From Astropecten irregularis (Eukaryota; Echinodermata; Asteroidea; Paxillosida; Astropectinidae), in contig OZ020244.1 in the NCBI GenBank assembly GCA_963971285.1, positions 1,488,001 through 1,552,000 on the forward strand: 64,000 nt of DNA, written 5' to 3'. Position numbers and translations under genes: made by a program. This document shows positions 26,801 to 35,988 of the stretch, in pieces. The stretch's first letter is position 1. Every line of letters starts with the position of its first letter. The notes beneath the pieces are model-generated. The model worked only from the letters and a program-made list of their open reading frames with translations, was not told the origin of the DNA and did no database searches.

Positions 26801-29800
26801 GAGTTGCATACATGTCTGATTTCCATTGTGCACACTGTTCTTTGCACCGTGCATCTGCTTATTGTACAGGTCAAAGGTCATAGAGGTAGTGCCTGATTTC
26901 CTGTTTCCGAGTTAACACACAGGTCAATTAGTTGATATTCAAATGCTGTATCCTGTCTGTCTAATCTAAAACTAGAAATCAGGTTAAGTGTGGAAAAATC
27001 TTCCCCTTGAAACAGGAAATGGTTAGTTGTAATAGTTGCTTGGATAGAAAGACCCTATCCATGCTAACCGACCTGCTTACCGCAGTTTCTTACACATGCT
27101 TCTTCCTGTGGTAAGTGTGGTATCCTGAATACCATAGTACACCACAGTGTGGTTTATGTGGTAATGTGTGGTTTATGATTCAGTTCCCCCTGTGGAGACT
27201 GTGGTAATGTGTGGTAATCAGCTGTTGTCTTGTGTGGTAGATTACTGATTGTTATTGTGTTTTATTTGTTATGTACAGATTGGTATCAACCCAGGCCTGA
27301 TGGCTGCTTACAAGGGGCACCACTACGCTGGACCTGGCAACCATTTTTGTAAGTTACCAAAAAAGGATCTTGACAATGACACTGTTACAGAAAGGCTTTG
27401 TTTATTAACTCGACTTGTATGGATGATCATCACCTCTTACAGTTCAATATTAGTTGATATTGTGTGAATATTGTTGATATCAACAGGGAAGTGTCTGTAC
27501 TTATCGGGCTTGGTGGATGAACCCATGACTTGTATGGATGATCATCACCTCTTACAGTTCAATATTAGTTGATATTGTGTGAATATTGTTGATATCAACA
27601 GGGAAGTGTCTGTACCTATCGGGCTTGGAGGATGAACCCATGACTTGTATGGATGATCATCGCCTCTTACAGTTCAATATTAGTTGATATTGTGTGAATA
27701 TTGTTGATATCAACAGGGAAGTGTCTGTACCTATCGGGCTTGGTGGATGAACCCATGACTTGTATGGATGATCATCGCCTCTTACAGTTCAATATTAGTT
27801 GATATTGTGTGAATATTGTTGATATCAACAGGGAAGTGTCTGTACCTATCGGGCTTGGTGGATGAACCCATGACTTGTATGGATGATCATCGTCTCTTAC
27901 AGTTCAACATTGGATTTACTAATATTGTGTCTAGGACCACCAGGGGTAGCTCTGACCTTACAAGGTAAGAACATGAAGATTATTTTACATTATAAATGTA
28001 CATGTTACATGTGATAGAATTTCCAATTGATATCTATTTCCCGACCAAAATCATCAATATTCATGATTTACTGCAGTACCCGCCGCGATATTGGATTCGA
28101 TTCACCCTGCAGACCCAAGCTTGCTCGGTGGCCTAGCAGGTAAGGCATCTGCACTAGTCAGGGATGTAAGAGTTCCGGAAATTTCTGGATTTCCGGAAAT
28201 GGCTTAATTAAAAAATATTTTCCGGAAATGACAAATTGTTGTTTTTATGGCGCTGCAATGATTCGCTGCGCCCGCATGCCGCCCTTTTTATTTGAGAGTA
28301 AAAATACAATAATAAAACATATCGTCTGGCTCCGTGTTTTGTGTACACATGTTTAGATGGGGCTAAATAGGGCAGGAAACAGACCTTACCGATAGCGCCC
28401 TCTGTTGACAATCAAACTGAATAGTCTGGTTCCATGTAATTTTTGTCGCATTAATGAATACATTGGGATGTGGGTACTAAGCCACTCTCCGACTGGCATC
28501 CAGGACACGCGTCATACAGATTGTCTCTATCGATCGAAATAGCAACCGCACATGTCAAAATGACTTTGAACGTTAGAAATAAAAAAAGAAGGAAGGAATC
28601 CGGAGGATATATTATTGATCGAGACATTAACAAAGGACAAGATAACAAAACCATTGATACAAATAAATGGATAGAAATAGAAACCCTTAACACCGAAGTG
28701 CAGCGACTGCACCCCCTGCCGTAAGTCTCTTACCTCGATCGCGCAATTTATTGGCCTTCAGTGAATTTCCGGAAATGACTTCGTCGGTCACTTACATCCC
28801 TAACTAGTAAGCAGGAGGTCGTGGGTTCGAATCCCAACTGAGCAAGCATGTGATTTTTTCTCACGTGCTCTCACAAGCACTGAGTATACAGTGCTCATCC
28901 ACGTCGGTGAAGGGCAAGCCTAATTTGCATATTATCTATTTCCCGACCAAAATCATTTAATATTCATGTTTTACTGCGGTGCCCGCCGCGTTATTGGATT
29001 AGATTCACCCTGCAGACCCCAGCTAGCTCGGTGGCCTAGCAGGTAAGGCATCTGCACTTGTAAGCAGGAGGTCCTGGGTTCGAATCCCACCTGAGCAAGC
29101 ATGTGATTTTTTCTCACGTGCTCTCACAAGCACTGAGTATACAGTGCTCATCCACGTCGGTGAAGGGCAAGCCTAATTTGCATATTATCTATTTCCCGAC
29201 CAAAATCATCAATATTCATGATACAAGTAATAAACTGCTGTAAACTGCTCATCAGCCAAGGTATATGAGTTAGGAGGGCCTGACATATTTTGATCCTAGC
29301 AGGATCTTTTTCAAAGGCTTTCAGCCTTTTAGCCTTTGAGAAAGATCCTGCTAGGATCGAAACGCATCGGGGCCGATTTCACTTATGCTTTGCGATTATC
29401 GCTAATGTCCAAATCCATCGCTAAACGGAGAATCGATCATAGCTACATGTACTTTGCGTAGCTATTTTCTGTTTTAGCGATGGATTTGTGTTCTAGCGAT
29501 GTTCGCTAAGCATAAGTGAAATCAGTCCCAGGCCCTCCTACTCCAATAATTTGAATATGGTAATATCAAAATTTATCCTTAATTGAAAACATGGTGTATG
29601 GTACATTTTACAAGAAGTGTCATCAGTGTCATTTATTGACGATATTCTTGCTCTTGAATCTCCAGGAAAGAAATCAAAGATGGAGCCAAGATTCTGACAG
29701 ATAAGATGAGGAAGTACAGGCCCCTGATAGCTTGCTTCAATGGCAAAGGCATCTATGAGATCTTTAGCGGCAAGAAAGACTTTGAGATTGGTCGACAGCC

Positions 29801-32800
29801 GGAAACGATGCCTGATACAGAAACGGTATACTTATTTTTCAATTCAATAACCTTCTGATAGCTGTGGTATAATGGACTGTTCCGGCTTTGCTCTTAAGCC
29901 CCACCCACCTGTGTGTTTTACATATTGCGTGTGACCGAGTTTGACAGAGCCTTTCGTGGTCACCTGATTAAAAGGCGTCCTCCAATTGGTCAATGCACAC
30001 AGTTTGATTGACAGGCCGGAAGGGTCCATTGGTTTAAATAGTTCAACAAGAATGAGATTAACCACTTTTATTTGACATGTAACAGCGAATATCACAGTCA
30101 AAAATGTCTCTATGGGCACATTGTTGTTATCTCAGGGGTCGATTTCACCAAACTTTTAAAAATCCATAATGATTACTGAAACAAATCTTTAACTTTAAGT
30201 TCTTTTCCATATCTTGATTTGAGTGAGTAAAACAATCTACCAAATATAATGAGCTAACTGGCTAGTTCTCAGAAATTCAATTCCAAATATAAGCCCCGGA
30301 CGACAGTTCTGTTTTCTTTTTACGAATGGAATCGTTAAAGTTACGTCACTAGTCATGCTAGTAGGTAAGATACTACACACAGGAAGTAGAGGCTTGCAGG
30401 GACTGCATACAAAATCATCTTGAATAGGCTCTTGACACACATAGTGCTGCCCAACATATCCACAGTAAATACATGCAGGGGGCTAGTTAGTAACGTGCAC
30501 TGTATATTAATAGACCTAGGGCCAATTTCATGGAGCTGCTTAGCACAAACATTTGCTTAGCACAAAAATATCTTGCCAAATAAAACAAAGCACCGTTAAA
30601 AAGTTCATTTGATATTCATGGGCAGGAAAAAACAGCCAAAGAACAATCACAAGTGATACACGACACATGGACATTTGGTTGTTAATCCTGTTTTTATTAA
30701 AGACAGAAATGTCATGCTTAGCACATTTTTGCCAAGGGGTCGATTTTACGAAGCCCTATGAGCGATCGTAACTCGAGTTATGAAGGATAACCCATCGACT
30801 CCTACGTAGGGCTGCAATGCATCATAAGTCCTACGATTGATAGTAAGTTACGATGAGTTTGGTGAAAGCGACCCAAAGGATTTGTTCACAAGCACTTACA
30901 TGTACATGTATGAAAGTGCTTCAACATTCTGAAAAAGGCAAATCTTCTACAATAACAGTTTTTCCATTTTCTAGTCTGCGAATATACGCTCAAATATATC
31001 CCAGTAGTATTTTGCTACAATTTTTTATCCAATCTCATTTTCAACAAGTGTCTCGTCACTGTCTGATTAATGGTGTAGGTTTGGCATTCCACTATTTATA
31101 ACCACTTTCCACTATAATTATCATACTGCAGCTAAGTACATCTACTCAATTTATATGACAGACAGGTTTGATGAAAGCCCAGCATTTTCTATTTAAATTG
31201 ATCTTAACTGTCCCAAAGCAAATGAAAGCTTGCTAATTTGCAGATTTGGACTTTGGTCGTTTACACATAGATCTGATTCCATGACTTTCTATGCATTAGA
31301 ACTCAACCATGTATGTACACAAACTGTGTGTACTTTAGCGCATCAACATTTCACATTGTATTGTCTTGATAAATGATAAATACCAATTTTAAACATGTTC
31401 TCGCATAAAACGATTGAAACACAACTTTTCTTTATACTGTACTCATTTTGTAAGATATTTGGTTACATCCTTTGTATGTTTTTATAGAATCGCGGTGGCC
31501 AATTTCATGGAGCTCTTAAGCACAAAAAAATTGCTTAGCGCAAAATAGCTTGCCCAATAAAATAAACCACCATTGAAATAAATTTCCATTTGATATTCAT
31601 GGTCAGTGAACAACAGCCAAAGAACAATCACAAGTGATACACAACACATTGAAATTTTGTTGTTAATCAGGACTGTTTCTTTATTGTATGACAGAAATTT
31701 CATGGTTAGCACATATTGTTTGTGCTAAGCAGGGTTTTAGGTTCTAAGGGCCTTTTACAAAACAGAGGCTCAGGCTCCGGCTCCATTTTCATGAATCCAT
31801 TCTGAAATAATGGGTATCAAAATAGATGCTTTTGACAGTGGTTCGGAAGTAGATTCTCTGCTTTGAAAAGGAAAACAGAGCTTCAGCCTCAAGTTCAATG
31901 CAATACAACAACCTATTTTCAGCATGGATGTCAGAGCTGGAGCCTGAGCCAGAGCCGCTGTTTCGTAAACGGCCTTTATATATTAATGTTTGATTGTGTT
32001 TTTGATTTTGCAGGTGATCTACGTTATGCCCTCATCAAGTGCCCGTTGTTCCCAGTTTCCTCGAGCGACTGACAAGGTGAACTTCTACACAACGCTCAAG
32101 GAACTGAGAGATGAACTGAAACAAATCAAGGGAAAGTCAGCCGCCCCCTTATCTGCCCTGCCCCTCCCCCCTCAGTCAACAACTCACCAGCCCCAGGAAC
32201 AACAACAACAGCAGCAGCAGCAACAGCAGCAGCCACAACAGCCGCCTCCACAACAGCCACAACAGCAACAACCGCTGCCGCCAAAACAGCAGAAAGACCA
32301 GCAGCAGCAGCAGCATGTTAAAGTGAAGCAAGAAGGCGGTATACAAGTAAACTGTCAGGGCCAAGGTCAGGGCCAGACACCGCCTGTTCGAGTCAAGATT
32401 GAGAATCAGAATGACTGTGCAACAACTTGCAGTAGCAGCGGAAGCACAGCATATCACGGCACTGCCCAGGGTCCAGTCCCTCATCAGTCGATACCATCGA
32501 TGACGCCTCACGCCCCTATGCTGATCAAGCAAGAGCCTGGGAGTTACTACCCCAACACCTGCGGGGGTCAATTCCCACAGCCTCCACCACCCCAACCACC
32601 TCTGCCTTCTGCTAGACAGGAACAGGGTATGGGCTACCCTGTCATCAAGCAAGAGATGCCTGATCCTCCTATGAGGCATTATGTAGGAGGTGCCCCACCT
32701 ACCACGGTTCATAATCAGTTCCAACCGGGTTACTTCATGGATCAGATTCCCACCATCGGCATGGGTGAGAATGGGACTATGATGATGAGGAACCACATGT

Positions 32801-33051
32801 CACAGCAGCAAGCGATGGCAAGCAGCCATCCATCAGGTAATGGACCAATCCCAATGCCACCAGCTTCGATCGATCCATCAATGCCAAATTATGCTCATTC
32901 TTATCCTGATCCTAGAGGGGCATCGCCGCATACCTATCCACAGCAGATGTATCCACAGCAGCACCTGCAGCAGCAGCAGCAGCAACATCCTTCACAATAT
33001 CCACAACCTGAAGCCAACCAGAAGCAACAGCATAGACCAGGTAGTACCTGA
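8817..33051 (+). CDS. TDG: G/T mismatch-specific thymine DNA glycosylase (TDG), six coding exons
   Basis: TDG removes thymine from G:T mismatches and excises 5-formyl- and 5-carboxylcytosine in active DNA demethylation; it acts in the nucleus. Coding exons are 8817-8896, 25751-26255, 27279-27348, 27832-27964, 29666-29825 and 32014-33051. Phases join exactly, giving 661 residues (human is 410). The catalytic domain spans about residues 160-360. It contains KVDRF, LPDI, the active-site motif GINPG with Asn199 (the human Asn140 equivalent), [31 protein letters not shown], and the second conserved motif MPSSSAR at 321-327. The added length is an N-terminal Met/Gln-rich arm with a polyglutamine tract (DNA about 26010-26070) and a C-terminal tail of about 300 residues rich in Gln and Pro. 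Eight SUMO-consensus lysines (K37, K53, K69, K150, K421, K444, K488, K528) are spread over both arms. Exon 4 is preceded by decoy partial copies. The start is the first ATG after an acceptor; Met28 in exon 2 is an alternative. Confidence 0.95.
9140..9325 (-). mobile_element. tRNA-derived SINE
   Basis: Same family as 3960-4170. The minus-strand tRNA-like part is 9222-9161 and is shortened in the A-box arm (CGGTTCTCTATCCAGCC on the plus strand). Flanking words TGTTGGTGGTGTC and TTTGGCAGTCAGAAGCCATG are shared with the other copies. It lies in the TDG 16.9-kb intron. Confidence 0.7.
9330..10020. other. AT-rich intron sequence, nothing recognised
   Basis: Long A and T runs without a coherent reading frame, repeat arms or RNA gene. 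It contributes only TDG intron. Confidence 0.5.
10028..10405. mobile_element. MITE, TTAAAGGTA family (diverged copy)
   Basis: Shares GATCAAAACTGTTTTC, TTTCTGGATAAATACA and TTTCTACCAGCACCATC with copies at 2569-2960, 40408-40985 and 58570-58765, and with the intact copy at 47742-48088. The right inverted end is degraded. Confidence 0.55.
11350..11505 (-). mobile_element. tRNA-derived SINE
   Basis: The minus-strand tRNA-like segment at 11444-11371 has TAGCTCAGTTGG and ATTCGAATCC. The flank TAGTCAATTATCTTTGTTGG matches the copy at 63240-63430 closely, so this is a fairly young member of the family. Confidence 0.75.
11510..13950. other. TDG intron sequence without a recognised gene
   Basis: Several open frames of 60-110 codons occur (for example 13183-13512) but none has recognisable domains, splice logic or codon pattern. 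The region contains many TACATGTA and TGTACA words, most densely at 13260-13480 and 13750-13900. Confidence 0.5.
13952..17638. mobile_element. 3.7-kb DNA transposon with perfect 28-bp terminal inverted repeats and dispersed CGCCGTAAC motif
   Basis: The first 28 bp (13952-13979, starting TGGGTGTTTCTTTTAATAAG) are an exact reverse complement of the last 28 bp (17611-17638). The motif CACGCCGTAAC recurs near 16608, 16822, 17010 and 17201. Close variants occur near 14145 (GCTGTAACGGAG), 14505, 16425 and 16836, and reverse forms (GTTACAGGGTGAC) near 14533 and 17233. A decayed basic, coiled-coil-like frame lies on the minus strand at about 14780-15150. No intact transposase is seen. The superfamily is not assigned; target-site duplication is unclear. 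Confidence 0.8.
14780..15150 (-). pseudogene. Decayed basic, lysine-rich frame inside the 3.7-kb transposon
   Basis: Read on the minus strand, the sequence gives a Lys/Arg/Glu-rich stretch with short segments such as [28 protein letters not shown] and [17 protein letters not shown], broken by in-frame stops. It resembles in style the frame at 19259-19435 in the neighbouring transposon (KTGAERQ...[10 protein letters not shown]). Both look like a basic DNA-binding segment of a transposon protein, but I cannot name the family. Confidence 0.4.
17640..18235. other. TDG intron rich in TACATGTA words
   Basis: Dense ACATGTACATGTA and TGTACAGTGTACA words with no gene. This style recurs through the window and appears characteristic of the genome. 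Confidence 0.45.
18915..18995. repeat. TACATG microsatellite
   Basis: Tandem TACATG hexamers with interspersed CAGTACATG and TGTGTACATG, a self-complementary alternating tract inside the 2.0-kb transposon. Short apparent proteins on both strands here (MYMYMY, HVHVHV) are repeat artefacts. Confidence 0.8.
19259..19435 (-). pseudogene. Small basic open frame in the 2.0-kb transposon
   Basis: From ATG at 19435 the frame encodes about 58 residues beginning [15 protein letters not shown] and continuing through [17 protein letters not shown]. It is very rich in Lys, Arg and Glu and then stops. Starts of the MPKT-AER type with RGL-YK are, in my experience, common in uncharacterised transposon-linked proteins of marine invertebrates, but I cannot name a family. 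Probably the 5' fragment of a transposon gene. Confidence 0.4.
21005..21675. mobile_element. Foldback transposon with TIRs carrying an inverted 39-bp minisatellite
   Basis: The left end AATAAACTGCTGCAAACTGC (about 21010) is the inverse of GCAGTTTGCAGCAGTTTA at about 21648-21670. Between them are about seven copies of a 39-bp unit, GGATCTTTCTCAAAGGCCTG plus GTGTTTCGATCCTAGCA, in minus sense (21241-21536). One plus-sense copy follows (21543-21590). The 39-bp unit is the 60-bp minisatellite without its AACTCTGACCATTTA section. This is the most complete copy of the element family that gave rise to arrays A and D-G. Confidence 0.8.
21680..22630. other. TDG intron sequence, nothing recognised
   Basis: No coherent frame, repeat arms or RNA gene was seen. 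A run of T and a TTAGGTTTCGTTAGGTTTCC direct repeat occur near 22035 and 22160. Confidence 0.4.
22640..22890. promoter_or_regulatory. CpG-richer segment with a CRE-like site in the TDG intron
   Basis: This stretch has noticeably more CpG than its surroundings and contains a palindromic cAMP-response-like site TGACGTCA at 22704-22711. It lies about 3 kb before TDG exon 2, whose first in-frame ATG (Met28) could serve as a start for a shorter isoform. No first exon or donor could be fixed. A decayed repeat is an equal possibility. Confidence 0.25.
22900..25740. other. TDG intron sequence, nothing recognised
   Basis: AT-rich intron with short non-conserved open frames (for example 23212-23490). 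No domain, RNA gene or clear transposon end was identified. Confidence 0.4.
26256..27278. other. TDG intron between the polyQ exon and the GINPG exon
   Basis: The donor GTAAGT at 26256 and the acceptor TGTACAG at 27272-27278 bound it. From 27105 to 27240 the word TGTGGTA is repeated about eight times (GTGTGGTATCC, GTGTGGTTTATG, GTGTGGTAATC). No gene is seen. Confidence 0.5.
27413..27831 (+). repeat. 115-bp tandem partial duplication of the 3' splice site and 5' half of TDG exon 4
   Basis: The unit comprises a short intron tail (TTGATATCAACAG), the acceptor, and the first 76 or so bases of exon 4 (WKC...GLVDEP...MDDH), then AGTTGATATTGTGTGAATA before the next copy. Copies are in register at exactly 115-bp spacing. 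Decoy exon starts fall at 27487, 27602 and 27717 and the true exon starts at 27832; a headless copy starts at 27413. Decoys read into an in-frame TGA and have no strong donor, so only the last copy yields TDG. Copies differ at few sites (TTATCG/CTATCG, TGGTGG/TGGAGG, CATCAC/CATCGC/CATCGT), which suggests a recent origin. Confidence 0.92.
28030..29220 (+). mobile_element. Two tandem tRNA-derived SINE copies, the first split by a DNA transposon
   Basis: Both copies share the start TATTTCCCGACCAAAATCAT, a stretch CCCGCCGCG, and a tRNA-like segment with GCTCGGTGGCCTAGCAGG and B-box GGTTCGAATCC. They continue into ATGTGATTTTTTCTCACGTG. The first tRNA-like part is 28123-28158 plus 28809-28844 (interrupted) and the second is 29026-29097. 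This is a different SINE family from the GGCTGGATAGCTC one. Confidence 0.7.
28159..28802. mobile_element. 644-bp DNA transposon inserted in a SINE
   Basis: Ends CAGGGATGTAAG and CTTACATCCCTA are inverse, followed inward by TTCCGGAAAT on both sides. The 6-bp word ACTAGT flanks it on both sides (28153-28158 and 28803-28808) and the neighbouring uninterrupted SINE shows the empty site. The CAGGG terminus resembles hAT elements, though a 6-bp rather than 8-bp duplication is visible. An 84-codon basic frame at 28470-28724 ending at a GTAAGT is unrecognised and may be a transposase remnant. Confidence 0.65.
29224..29560. mobile_element. Minimal foldback copy of the minisatellite-bearing transposon, interrupted by a MITE
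   Basis: Left end AAGTAATAAACTGCTG (about 29225) is followed by AGGAGGGCCTGACATATTTT, one inverted GATCCTAGCAGGATC segment and its mirror at 29325-29360. A 160-bp MITE (29369-29528) with inverse ends GCCGATTTCACTTATGC and GCATAAGTGAAATC interrupts the right arm. The unamplified inverted structure shows what the minisatellite arrays grew from. Confidence 0.65.
29871..30033. mobile_element. Short inverted-end repeat (GACTGTTCCGGC family)
   Basis: Nearly identical to 60425-60585, sharing GCTCTTAAGCCCCACCCAC, TTTCGTGGTCACCTGAT and CCTCCAATTGGTCAATGCAC. Ends are inverse (CCATTCCGGC, GCCGGAAGGGTCCATT). It lies just after TDG exon 5. Confidence 0.7.
30519..30740. mobile_element. MITE, GCTGCTTAGCACAAA family
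   Basis: Starts GGGCCAATTTCATGGAGCTG and its right end is degraded at TGCTTAGCACATTTTTGCC. It shares the centre AACAGCCAAAGAACAATCAC with copies at 31496-31731, 39964-40205 and 59850-60101. All are bounded by inverse GCTGCTTAGCAC words when complete. Confidence 0.75.
30736..30874. mobile_element. MITE, GGGTCGATTTCAC family
   Basis: Inverse ends GGGGTCGATTTTACG and GTGAAAGCGACCC. The inside has GATCGTAACTCGAGTTATGA, AGGATAACCCATC and CCTACGTAGGGCTGCAATGC. Relatives are at 34071-34295, 44791-44902, 46508-46656, 54108-54254 and 59452-59594. Confidence 0.8.
31496..31731. mobile_element. MITE, GCTGCTTAGCACAAA family
   Basis: Shares AACAGCCAAAGAACAATCAC and the inverted GTGCTAAGCAGG end with 30519-30740. 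It is followed directly by a MITE of another family at 31742. Confidence 0.75.
31742..31977. mobile_element. MITE with GGCTCC hexamer arms, just before TDG exon 6
   Basis: Arms carry GAGGCTCAGGCTCCGGCTCC and its inverse GAGCCTGAGCCAGAGCC. The interior has GGTATCAAAATAGA, GGAAGTAGATTCTCTG and GAAAAGGAAAACAGAGCTTC. Same family as 41412-41653, 43036-43430, 45936-46170 and 49840-50036. It ends 36 bp before the acceptor of exon 6. Confidence 0.8.
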
Positions 33052-34070
33052 TAAGCCACTGTGTACAGCAAACATATCATTGATAACCTTCCTGTCTCTT
33101 ATACATCTCTGGGTGCTAGTAGTCCTCTCAAATCATCCTCAAAACACTCTTCTCAGCTTCTCTAAGTTCACAGGTGTGTATTTAGTACACCTCCAATAGC
33201 TATGGCTATGTTCAGACGCAGTACTCCGAAAAAGGTCTACCCTTTGCGGTCACAGCGGGAGGTAAACATTTCATCCCAAACCACTTGTGTCCATACTACT
33301 CAAAACAGTAAACTGAAAACAGTCTATCTCTTGTGTTTAGAGGTCACTCGTGTTGCATAACTGTGAAACCGAACTTCCCTTAATTCACAAGTAGTGACAT
33401 AATTCACCAGTGAGTTATGCACCCGCTCAAGGTCACTCTAAACCGGATGTGGTTGAGATAGGCCGTTCAGATGTCTTAAGGCACATTTGTAGACCGGTCT
33501 ACGTAGTCTAGACCGTCCCTCCTAAATTTTCGAAAAATCACTTTTAGTACTGTGTCTGAACGCCCCCAGTAAACGATAAAATCATTTTACACTGAACAAA
33601 ATACTGTCATAATCTTTACAAGAGGATTCATTGATGCACTGTGATGATGCGTAAACGACCGGACAACAATTTGTGTTGTCGGTATTGAATGCATGCATTA
33701 CCAGTGAGTCATATGAAAGCTCTTTAACCATCATGTTCCTACGTTGATGCTGCTAGCACCCAGTGGATAGCTTTATAGGGTTTTCATTGATAGTTTCTTC
33801 GACCCAGTCCACCCCATTGCTGTCAATAGATACCATTACTACAATACAGAATCCCAGCTGCATTATACGAGTGCTTATCAATCATCTACATGTATGAACT
33901 GGTCACGAATGGAATCTTCTTATCATTGAGACAACCCATCTTCCTAAGAAGATTCTGAAGGTGATAAACTATCATCTGCCTCAAAGATCATTGCAAATCC
34001 ATTCAATTGATATCGAGATGAAAAACATGTAAATCCCAATCCATGGCTTATGATTGCAAGATGTATACCA

Positions 34071-34295
34071 GGGGTCGATTTCACGAAGCCTATGATCGAT
34101 CGTAACTCGAGTTAAGAAGGATAACCCATCCTATCCTACTGTACGTACATGTAGGGCTGCAATGCTTCATAAGCTCTACGATCGATCGTAACTCAAGTTA
34201 CAAAGGATAACCCATCATATCCTACGTAGGGTTGCAGTGCATCATAAGTCTTAAGATTGATAGTATGGTATGATGAGTTTGGTGAAATCGACCCC
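34071..34295. mobile_element. Composite MITE, GGGTCGATTTCAC family
   Basis: Inverse ends GGGGTCGATTTCACG and GTGAAATCGACCCC with the internal GATCGATCGTAACTC block present twice (near 34097 and 34180). It looks like an internally duplicated or nested copy. Confidence 0.8.
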
Positions 34296-35143
34296 TGGTT
34301 AGTAAGTTTACGTGCAAGAAGACTTGCAAGTGAAGAGAACTTGGGTGGCTAAGCCTCGTATGAGCTAAGCAAAATTAAACGCAACAAATTACTCAGCCAA
34401 ATGTTTAATAGATCATGTTAAGATTAAATGAAGCATAACTATACAGAAATCATGATTATATGTTGCACAACGTGCGTCTGTGTGAACTGAAAACATGCAT
34501 CATGTATGCATGTGACTCCACTATGGCGCTGAGAAAAATTCCGACAGAATTTAAAACATCATGATGTTTCACGCTGTTTACCTAAAACAGTTAATTGAGA
34601 GATCATTGATGTTATCCTGCATCGTAGTTCTATCTCCCCTCCTCGGAATAATCCATTGTTAGCTGTGGGGTGACTTGGAACCTACCATTATCTTCCATTC
34701 CTGTGTGCCATCATGTACATGTATAGTTAAAATGCTGCACTCAGTATTGTCGTACTTACTTCCTTTTTATCACATTTTTGCCCATCTACTGTTTTTTTTT
34801 CATTCTTTTCTTTTTAACTGCTGTTTCATAAAACATGTACAAATGTCGGATTTACGTTGAAGCGTCTACAGATCGTCAAATGAGATAAACTTTTGGCTCG
34901 TTTTTAAACATGGATAGTTTTCGTTGTTTCTACATGTATGTAACCCCACAGGTACATGTGGCGTGATGTTTCATATATTGATTATGCATAATGCTATATA
35001 CATGTATAGCTATGAATGGTAATTCTACGTGCAGTAATCTATTACTGCCTTATTTACCATTCGGTACACAGTCGGATGTGTGTACGAAAGTTTAGCTGAT
35101 GCATTCCAAGATTAACACGTAATTTGTTAACCCTATTGCAGTG

Positions 35144-35149
35144 AATAAA
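35144..35149 (+). terminator. Candidate TDG polyadenylation signal AATAAA
   Basis: First AATAAA noticed downstream of the TDG stop codon, about 2.1 kb into the presumed 3' UTR. Others occur at 38228-38233, near 38597 and near 40339. No transcript evidence is available to choose between them. Confidence 0.25.
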
Positions 35150-35700
35150 AGCAATATAACATTAACAGATGTATATATAATTTTTAAATTAATTGTTAAT
35201 TCTACACAGTTTCTTCCAATTACTAATGAAAAAATGAAACACAATGTGCGGTATTTACTGTCCATACCATCAGTTGTTCGGACGAGCTGATGGAATTAAT
35301 TGCTCCGTAGAAATCGCGACCATTTGGATCAAAACCAGCAAAAAGTTAAAGTTGATGACTTGTACAATTTTGCTCAAACTTTATGATCCATCACTTAAAT
35401 GACTAACCCAATACCAACGATCCAAATAATGTTTTAACTAAGCCCCCATCTGCACCTTTTCTTAACACACTCCCCGTCAAGCCAGTATGTGTTCATATTC
35501 CCCTCAATGCTTGTTTGTTAAACATTTCTTGTACTAAAATTAGCCCCAAATCCCTAAATTTAGACATCGCTTTCCCCAATTTTTTGACTGAAATGCTGCT
35601 TTCATGTAGTCGTATCTGAATTATTTTCTGTACAGTTTGTTTTTTGCTTGTGTAGGTTTGGTCGTTACTGTGATTAAGGGTTAGTGCTGCCAGAATGACC

Positions 35701-35988
35701 TGGGCACAGCTTGGTTTTAATAGCTCATGTTGATAGTAGCTATCGTTACCTATTGCTATGTAATGGTAATTTGGATATGGTGTTAATTTCACATGGTATC
35801 CAGGCATAAGCTATCTTGACTCAGTCAATGAAGTTAATGCACAAAACCCGATAGATAGTTGGGTCTTTTATTTGCCTCAAGTTCTCCATCTTACTAGCTC
35901 GATATATCAATTTGAGACCTAATTACCATTACATAGCAGTAGGTAGCGATAGCTACTATCAACATGAGCTAACCAAGCTGTGCCCAAA
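35701..35988. repeat. Inverted repeat with arms of about 68 bp
   Basis: The arm at 35701-35770 (GGGCACAGCTTGGTTTTAAT, then GCTCATGTTGATAGTAGCTA) is mirrored at 35922-35988 with few mismatches around a spacer of about 150 bp. No family relative was found in the window. It may be a MITE, or a transcribed hairpin if the TDG 3' UTR extends this far. Confidence 0.75.

Noticed and set aside
32176-32796. 206-codon minus-strand frame opposite TDG exon 6
   Set aside because: Antisense shadow of the Gln/Pro-rich TDG tail (poly-Leu and poly-Trp/Arg from CAG and CCA codons).
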